Shown piece after piece: positions 42,710 to 47,401 of a stretch of DNA of 47,401 nucleotides. Position 1 is the first letter of the stretch. Every line of letters starts with the position of its first letter. The notes under the pieces were generated by a model. That model made no database searches, had not been told where the DNA came from, and saw only the letters and a program-made list of their open reading frames with translations. A program made the position numbers and the translations under genes. Where the stretch lies: NCBI GenBank assembly GCA_002689385.1, contig NZFX01000061.1, positions 3,722-51,122 on the forward strand, in the 5' to 3' direction. The stretch comes from Phycisphaerae bacterium (lineage in GTDB: Bacteria > Planctomycetota > Phycisphaerae > Phycisphaerales > SM1A02).

Positions 42710-43715
42710 CCCACGGATTTGTAATGTGGCATGCCCTGCCCGTATTCTCTATGTAATCTTGATGGCCTTCTTCGGCAAGATAAAACTGTTCAGCTGGTTC
42801 GACCTGCGTTGCAATCGGTGCGTCAAATGTATTTTTTGCAGTTAATCCCTTGACGAACTCGATGGCGGTTTTTTGTTGTGCATCGGAAGTAGTCCATACA
42901 CCTGATCGATATTGAGAGCCAACATCGGGTCCTTGGCGATTGACTTCTGTTGGGTCATGCATTTTGAAAAAAGCATGAAGTAGTGATTCGTATGAGATAA
43001 CTTTAGGGTCAAACATGACTTTGGCAGTCTCCGCATGTCCTGTTTTTCCAGAACAAATGTCTTTATAGGTTGGGTCATCAGTGTCACCCTGCATATAACC
43101 GCTTTCAACATTAAGCACACCTTTGCCCTTTTGGAACCAGTGTTCAATGCCCCAAAAACAACCGCCTGCAAAATATGCTGTTTCTGTTTGCACAGGTTTT
43201 GACTCTGTGGGCAGTTCTTCGCCTTCTTCATAAAAATGTAAAGATGCGGAATTTAAACAAAATCGTTTGCCGGTTGGTTTAGGCCCATCTTCAAAAACGT
43301 GGCCTAGATGGGAGTCGCATTTTGCGCAGAGAATCTCAACGCGCTTCATGCCGAATTGTGTATCTTCTTTTGTTGCAACATGTTCTTTTGCAAAAGGGGA
43401 GAAGAAGCTTGGCCAACCAGTTCCAGAAGTGAACTTATGATCGCTTGCAAACAAGGGAAGTCCGCAAACAACGCATGCATAGAACCCATCTTTTTTGTTG
43501 TCGAGAAGTGTTCCACAAAAGGGTCGCTCAGTGCCGGCATTCTGAGTGATTCTGATCGTTTCCTCATCGAGTTTTTCGAGAAGTTGTTTTTTTGCCTCGG
43601 CGGCAAGCGGCGTAATGTCATAACCAGCACGAGAATAGGTTGGCATTTTTGCCTCCTGAGGGGGTAAGTATCCACTCGCGCTGAGCACGAGAATCAATAA
43701 GAGTTGAAAGTACAT
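42705..43715 (-). CDS. msrAB: Peptide methionine sulfoxide reductase MsrB-MsrA fusion, exported
   Basis: About 336 residues. It repairs both R- and S-methionine sulfoxide. A hydrophobic N-terminus (MYFQLLLILVLSASGYL) suggests export or membrane anchoring, so the enzyme probably acts in the periplasm. MsrB comes first: CGTLLDNKKDGFYACVVCGL, HKFTSGTGWPSFFSPF, CAKCDSHLGHVFEDGP and the catalytic KRFCLNSASLHFYEEG, with two zinc CxxC pairs. MsrA follows: AYFAGGCFWGIEHWFQ (catalytic GCFWG), YMQGDTDDPTYKDICSGKTG, FFKMHDPTEVNRQGPDVGSQ and YRSGV. In-frame upstream TTG (43748) and ATG (43733) exist, but TATACT six bases before the ATG at 43715 supports this start. Confidence 0.93.
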   Translation of the reverse strand: MYFQLLLILVLSASGYLPPQEAKMPTYSRAGYDITPLAAEAKKQLLEKLDEETIRITQNAGTERPFCGTLLDNKKDGFYACVVCGLPLFASDHKFTSGTGWPSFFSPFAKEHVATKEDTQFGMKRVEILCAKCDSHLGHVFEDGPKPTGKRFCLNSASLHFYEEGEELPTESKPVQTETAYFAGGCFWGIEHWFQKGKGVLNVESGYMQGDTDDPTYKDICSGKTGHAETAKVMFDPKVISYESLLHAFFKMHDPTEVNRQGPDVGSQYRSGVWTTSDAQQKTAIEFVKGLTAKNTFDAPIATQVEPAEQFYLAEEGHQDYIENTGRACHITNPWE

Positions 43716-43721
43716 ACAGAT

Positions 43722-43727
43722 AGTATA
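43722..43727 (-). promoter_or_regulatory. Predicted -10 element of msrBA (TATACT)
   Basis: On the minus strand TATACT ends 6 bases before the ATG at 43715, with TTTGTT 16 bases upstream (43744-43749). This again gives a leaderless layout. Confidence 0.45.
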
Positions 43728-43774
43728 AATCATACACAGAATAAACAAAATCTCTCTATTTAAGAAAAAAATGA

Positions 43775-44049
43775 CTCTTTATCTTTCTCTTTGCAACCAC
43801 AGGCATTGGTAACGATTCGACCTTTAGAATGATTTGAGCCATTTTTGATCGTGATCAACGAGTCCCAGCTCTTGACAGGGCTGCGGTTGCTGCAGCGTAT
43901 GGTGTATTCCTCATACCTTTGATTTCCCAACACAAATCAAGGCCGGAACTCTGCAATGTGCCCTCTACGGCTTCGCATACTACTTCTTGACCTGTTTAGC
44001 GGTAAATTGGTGGTTTTATGCTCGTAAAAACGATGAAATCAAGTGCTAA
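43775..44049 (+). pseudogene. Decayed 3' end of an NNP-family nitrate/nitrite transporter gene
   Basis: The 370-base gap between msrBA and coxC is not random. One plus frame reads LFIFLFATTGIGNDSTFRMI, then an in-frame TGA (43835-43837), then AIFDRDQRVPALDRAAVAAA and YGVFLIP. After a frameshift near 43917 the next frame continues FDFPTQIKAGTLQCALYGFA and YYFLTCLAVNWWFYARKNDE, then IKC and a stop at 44047-44049. Together this matches the last roughly 95 residues of NarK/NNP major-facilitator nitrate transporters (TGIGNxSTFRMI, AVAAYGxFxIP, LYGF...NWWFYxRK; from memory). The first three quarters of the gene are gone and the remnant is broken twice. No functional protein is expected; it marks loss of nitrate uptake by deletion. 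Confidence 0.75.
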
Positions 44050-44119
44050 AAGTGGCTATACTTCTCCTTTTCTAATCACAAACCCACACTGGGTCACCTG
44101 ATTTTGGAGTCTCTACGAT

Positions 44120-45319
44120 ATGTCTGAATGCCACGAGCCAAATGTTCAACACCACTATCGCGATATGTCGCAACAACACGACGCTGCGAAGTTGGGTATC
44201 TGGTTATTCCTTGCGACTGAAATTCTGCTTTTTGGCGGTCTGTTTTGTGGGTACGCTGTGTTTCGTGCAAACCACCCAGACCTCTTTAAATGGGGCGGCC
44301 AGTTTCTAGACGAACGGTATGGCGCCGCTAATACCGCCGTTCTACTTATAAGTAGTTTGACAATGGCGATGGCTATCACGTACGTTCAACAAGAAAAGCG
44401 CCGTTTAGCAATTGCTTGCTTGGGCATAACATTTGTTTGTGCCGGCATCTTTATGGCTATCAAGTCCGTTGAGTACGAACATAAATTCCACGACCACCTT
44501 CTTGGCGGCATGGCGTTCTATGAAACAAGCGACCACGGTGATGACATGGGGGGCGACCATGCTGCATCTGTCATTGCACACGGTGACGCTGAAAAAGGCA
44601 AGATTCTTTGGAATGCAACATGTCGTTCATGCCATGGCGCAAATGGCGAAGGTGTTCCAGGTCAAGGTACAGTGTTAAACACAAGTGCGTTCGTGTACGA
44701 CCACGATGACACTGAACTCTTGGAGTTTATTAAGGTGGGCCGTCCCGCAAACGCACCGGATAGTATTTTGCAATTGGAAATGCCTCCAAAAGGCGGCAAC
44801 CCAATGCTGAAGGATTCAGCAATACTTGATATCGTTGCGTACATGCGGACATTGATGGTGCCAGTTGCGTCTGCGGATAAAAAGGGTGCTATTCACGAGG
44901 AAGTGGCAGTTGCCACAGCTCCTGTTGTAGCAAACGCACCTGAAGAGGCAAAAGCATTTCTTGATTCTATCCCTAGCTCGTCCATGCCAAATGCAATGCA
45001 TGCGCCATCTGGACTTGCGCCTGAAGGCGCATCCGAAGCGCAACGGATGGCGGTGTATGAACGACCAAAAGTTCCACAACTTGATGAAAAACGTCCAGCA
45101 AATGCGCACCTTTTCTTTGGTTTGTATTTCCTTATGACTGGCTTGCACGGCATTCACGTGATTATTGGCATGATTGTTTTGCTTTGGCTGATGTGGCGTT
45201 TACAGCGAGGCGACTTCACCAAGCGATATTACTCAGCAGTAGAGTGCGGCGGTTTATACTGGCACATTGTTGATGTGATTTGGATCTTCCTCTTCCCACT
45301 TTGGTATCTCTTGGCTTGA
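44120..45319 (+). CDS. Cytochrome c oxidase subunit III with an inserted cytochrome c domain
   Basis: 399 residues. Residues 22-120 are the first three helices of a short subunit III ([57 protein letters not shown]). The last two helices are at the end ([20 protein letters not shown] with [12 protein letters not shown], and [20 protein letters not shown]). Between them, about residues 150-250, sits a class I cytochrome c domain. It has haem motif CRSCH (168-172), [11 protein letters not shown], and probable axial Met221 in LEMPPKGGN, and ends [11 protein letters not shown]. An Ala/Pro/Ser-rich linker (250-320) returns to helix four. With five helices and the N-terminus inside, this loop is periplasmic, as haem attachment requires. 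GGAG lies about 10 bases before the ATG. The other oxidase subunits are outside the window. Confidence 0.92.
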   Translation: MSECHEPNVQHHYRDMSQQHDAAKLGIWLFLATEILLFGGLFCGYAVFRANHPDLFKWGGQFLDERYGAANTAVLLISSLTMAMAITYVQQEKRRLAIACLGITFVCAGIFMAIKSVEYEHKFHDHLLGGMAFYETSDHGDDMGGDHAASVIAHGDAEKGKILWNATCRSCHGANGEGVPGQGTVLNTSAFVYDHDDTELLEFIKVGRPANAPDSILQLEMPPKGGNPMLKDSAILDIVAYMRTLMVPVASADKKGAIHEEVAVATAPVVANAPEEAKAFLDSIPSSSMPNAMHAPSGLAPEGASEAQRMAVYERPKVPQLDEKRPANAHLFFGLYFLMTGLHGIHVIIGMIVLLWLMWRLQRGDFTKRYYSAVECGGLYWHIVDVIWIFLFPLWYLLA

Positions 45320-46233
45320 CCGGACAAACAAAGTCGGCTGGGGGTGGTGCGGGTGTTTTGTTTGCTATCGGTGCATATCTTTGGTGGGCATTTGTCACTC
45401 CACTCTATTTCAAAGTGTTTAAGGAAGTACCTGTTGTTGAGTTAGTAATTTGGAGAGTGATGTCGGGCTTGCCATTGCTCTTTGCACTCCTGGTTTATAG
45501 AAAAAAAATTAAAGAATGTTTTGGTGCACTCAAAGATAAAAAAACGTTTCTTCTCCTTCTTGCTTCAACATTTTTTATCTCCGTAAACTGGATCGTGTAC
45601 GTAATTTCTGTTGTGACAGACCGCTTGCTTGATAGTAGTTTGGGGTATTACATCAATCCGCTCGTAACCGTTGCATTTGGTTTTTTGTTTTTGGGCGAAC
45701 GGCTTCACCGATTGCAAAAAGTTGCAGTTGGCATTGCATTAGTGGGTGTTTTGTTTCTAACAGTTGCTCAGGGTTCACTTCCGTGGATTTCGATTTCGCT
45801 TCCATGTACATTTGCGATGTACGGTTTATTGCGTAAAATTATGGGTGTTGGTTCCATCGAGGGTTTGACCGTAGAGATGATGTTTACATTGCCAATATGT
45901 GTCGTATTGCAGTGGTGGCTATTCTCCACAGAAAGTGCTGAGATAGTCGCGGGCAATTCGTTTATCACTATTGGCCTGCTGCTTGGGGGCATTGTGACCA
46001 TAGTACCTCTGCTGTTATTTGCGAGCGGTGCGAGTCGCTTGAAACTTTCTACGCTCGGAATTCTGCAATACATTGCGCCTACAGGGCAACTTCTACTTGC
46101 AATTGTTATTTTCAAGGAAGACTTTACTACTAACCGAGCCATCGTCTTTGGGCTTATCTGGCTCGCAGTTGCCCTCTATTCATTCGATGCTTGGCGCACT
46201 TCCACGCTTACAGCCGAACCTCTCGCCGAGTAA
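45316..46233 (+). CDS. rarD: RarD-type EamA family transporter
   Basis: About 305 residues with ten hydrophobic segments, an inner-membrane carrier of the drug/metabolite transporter superfamily. RarD features are [79 protein letters not shown], the later [20 protein letters not shown] and [17 protein letters not shown]. No ATG fits: TTG at 45316 overlaps the coxC stop (TTGA), TTG 45358 would start just before the first helix, and TTG 45280 is inside coxC. Substrate unknown (chloramphenicol sensitivity is linked to the family). Confidence 0.88.
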   Translation: MTGQTKSAGGGAGVLFAIGAYLWWAFVTPLYFKVFKEVPVVELVIWRVMSGLPLLFALLVYRKKIKECFGALKDKKTFLLLLASTFFISVNWIVYVISVVTDRLLDSSLGYYINPLVTVAFGFLFLGERLHRLQKVAVGIALVGVLFLTVAQGSLPWISISLPCTFAMYGLLRKIMGVGSIEGLTVEMMFTLPICVVLQWWLFSTESAEIVAGNSFITIGLLLGGIVTIVPLLLFASGASRLKLSTLGILQYIAPTGQLLLAIVIFKEDFTTNRAIVFGLIWLAVALYSFDAWRTSTLTAEPLAE

Positions 46234-46277
46234 TATTACTTTCCATTTTTTAAAGTGACAGTTACTTTGTTTTCTTT

Positions 46278-47401
46278 TTAGTCATACATTGCAATGCCGG
46301 TAGGGATGTTGCAGTCGCAATGGCATTCACAATCGTCGTTATGGCTGCCGTCAAATCGGTCTTCGTCCTGATGGCCCTCATCATCGTTCTCGTCGCCATC
46401 CTCGTCATCGTGATGATCATCCCCATCGCCGTTGTTTCCATTGTTTTCATTTCCTCCGCATCCGTTTCCGCCATTGTCGCTGTTGTCATTATCATTGGCA
46501 TCATCTTCGTGTTCGTCATTGTCACTGCTATTGTCACTACCATCGTCGTTATGACAACAACATCTACACGAATCAGCATCATCGTCAGTTGGAAGTTCGC
46601 CATCAAACGGAGCGTGGTGTGATTCGCCGTTTCCTTGAATTGTTCGGCAGACTAGCGCGCCATCTATTTGACCGTTATTAAATTGAATGTTGGCAGTTGG
46701 CGCAAGAATAGTTCCCTGCCAACCAATACCATTCAATTGGACAGAGTTCGCAATCGGAAAATTAAACAAAACATCACTAGGACTGCAGCCATTAAGCACT
46801 GGCTGGAAATTATTCAGTTGCATTGCATGATGGTCAACATTGACAAGCACAGAAGAACCTTGCGGAACTGTTATTGACATGCCCCATAGAGGATTCAAAT
46901 CACTCTGGCTAAGGTGAAAAATATTAATGCCAGGGTCAGAACCAGTCATGTTGAGTTGTCCCCATGAATTTGAAACACGTCCGTTTGCTGAAGAAGAAAA
47001 CAACGCGTTTGATAAAAATTGCAATTCAGTTTCTGCATCATCAAAATCTATAGCCACTCTGTTGCCAACACTTCCATTTGGCATGCCCACATTGTTCATA
47101 TTTGCCGAACCGATTACTTGGACATTGCCGTTAAAACTTTGTCCATTATTCCAACTTAATGTTCCCGCAACGATAAGGTCATCTCGCGTTCCATTTGAAT
47201 TAGGAAGCGATGAACCCACGCCAAAATTGTTGTACGTTGCAGACCCGCCAACAGCAATCCGTCCAGTGCAGTCGGTGTTGTTTGCTTGGTAACTTTCAAT
47301 TGTGAAGATGGTGAATCCATCCGCCGGCCCAAGCCCGTTTGCAAGCCCCATTGATGTGAGTAGTGTGGTTGAAGCTAACGATATCAAAGATTGTTGAGCA
47401 A
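46278..47401 (-). CDS. Choice-of-anchor A family surface protein with acidic cysteine-flanked tail, N-terminus beyond the window
   Basis: About 373 residues are visible; the frame stays open to the right edge. The residues there (AQQSLISLASTTLLTSMGLA) look like the end of a signal peptide, so the true start lies outside. Residues near the start, DGFTIFTIESYQANNTDCTG and RIAVGGSATYNNFGVGSSLP, are the hallmark of choice-of-anchor A domains. VDHHAMQLNNFQPVLNGCSP and IGWQGTILAPTANIQFNNGQ with IDGALVCRTIQG complete it. The last 96 residues (46281-46568) are unusual: CRCCCH, about 75 residues made largely of Asp, Asn, Glu, Gly and His, then CECHCDCNIPTGIAMYD. The tail may bind calcium or other metals. 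No standard anchor is seen after it. Confidence 0.85.
   Translation of the reverse strand, partial: AQQSLISLASTTLLTSMGLANGLGPADGFTIFTIESYQANNTDCTGRIAVGGSATYNNFGVGSSLPNSNGTRDDLIVAGTLSWNNGQSFNGNVQVIGSANMNNVGMPNGSVGNRVAIDFDDAETELQFLSNALFSSSANGRVSNSWGQLNMTGSDPGINIFHLSQSDLNPLWGMSITVPQGSSVLVNVDHHAMQLNNFQPVLNGCSPSDVLFNFPIANSVQLNGIGWQGTILAPTANIQFNNGQIDGALVCRTIQGNGESHHAPFDGELPTDDDADSCRCCCHNDDGSDNSSDNDEHEDDANDNDNSDNGGNGCGGNENNGNNGDGDDHHDDEDGDENDDEGHQDEDRFDGSHNDDCECHCDCNIPTGIAMYD

Noticed and set aside
46320-46622. Plus-strand frame that looks like a multi-helix membrane protein (Val/Ile-rich)
   Set aside because: It is the antisense of the Asp/Asn-rich tail of the choice-of-anchor A gene: GAT/GAC and AAT codons read backwards give Ile/Val. 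No start signals.
1-47401. CRISPR arrays, insertion sequences, prophage genes
   Set aside because: No regularly spaced repeats, transposase motifs or phage structural genes were found on either strand.

Overview
The window looks like a chromosomal segment from a member of the Planctomycetota, most likely class Phycisphaerae, with AT-leaning base composition. The evidence is a set of lineage-typical secreted-protein tails: a VPAPG-type PEP-CTERM anchor (39979-40692), a C-terminal CPGDLNGDG...WGTCP dockerin-like motif (38610-39896), and a cysteine-framed secreted domain at the left edge (1-269). Large membrane VWA/MoxR/DUF58/BatA-like genes and a B12-dependent ribonucleotide reductase fit the same picture. 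No phage, insertion sequence, CRISPR array or rRNA gene was seen. Most of the window is housekeeping, with some unusual fusions.

Layout. 1-1030 (minus): start of a secreted protein cut by the window edge, tRNA-Pro(UGG) whose 3' end is built into a perfect 20-bp inverted repeat, and an isolated nuoA. 1459-5013 (minus): class II ribonucleotide reductase. 5599-8869 (plus): UvrD/PcrA helicase overlapping epoxyqueuosine reductase. 9139-15892 (minus): NAD-glutamate dehydrogenase, a DUF4139/MuiA-like protein and a coiled-coil lipoprotein. 16067-31113 (plus): a ten-gene, tightly overlapping run made of ribF, nrnA, a cysteine-containing coiled-coil membrane protein, an iron-type solute-binding lipoprotein, an ABC permease joined to an NHL propeller, a double-VWA membrane protein, MoxR ATPase, DUF58 protein, BatA-like protein and a short MurD. 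31079-32005 (minus): pyrD. 32078-36963 (plus): TPR-YggX fusion, two small paralogous membrane proteins, MlaF-like ATPase, MlaD-like MCE protein and a SpoU methyltransferase. 36910-38262 (minus): murA. 38610-40692: two convergent secreted proteins sharing a terminator. 40971-42687 (plus): a TerB-like protein, a DUF4145-like protein and an MgtC-family protein. 42705-43715 (minus): MsrB-MsrA fusion. 43775-44049: decayed end of a nitrate transporter gene. 44120-46233 (plus): cytochrome oxidase subunit III carrying an inserted cytochrome c, and RarD. 46278-47401 (minus): choice-of-anchor A surface protein running off the right edge.

The genes suggest an aerobic respiring bacterium (oxidase subunit III, nuoA, Msr repair, glutamate dehydrogenase) with peptidoglycan genes (murD, murA), an outer-membrane lipid-trafficking module (Mla) and a Bat/MoxR-type envelope machine co-transcribed with an iron-type transporter that has no ATPase gene here.

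A window-wide regulatory pattern also stands out. Several first genes (nuoA, pcrA, glutamate dehydrogenase, pyrD, the TPR-YggX gene, msrBA) have a -10-like hexamer, often GGTACAAT, ending 6-9 bases before the start codon. This predicts leaderless or nearly leaderless mRNAs, while other genes (DUF4139 gene, mlaD, coxC) carry normal Shine-Dalgarno sites. All functional calls come from reading motifs by eye; no database search was run.
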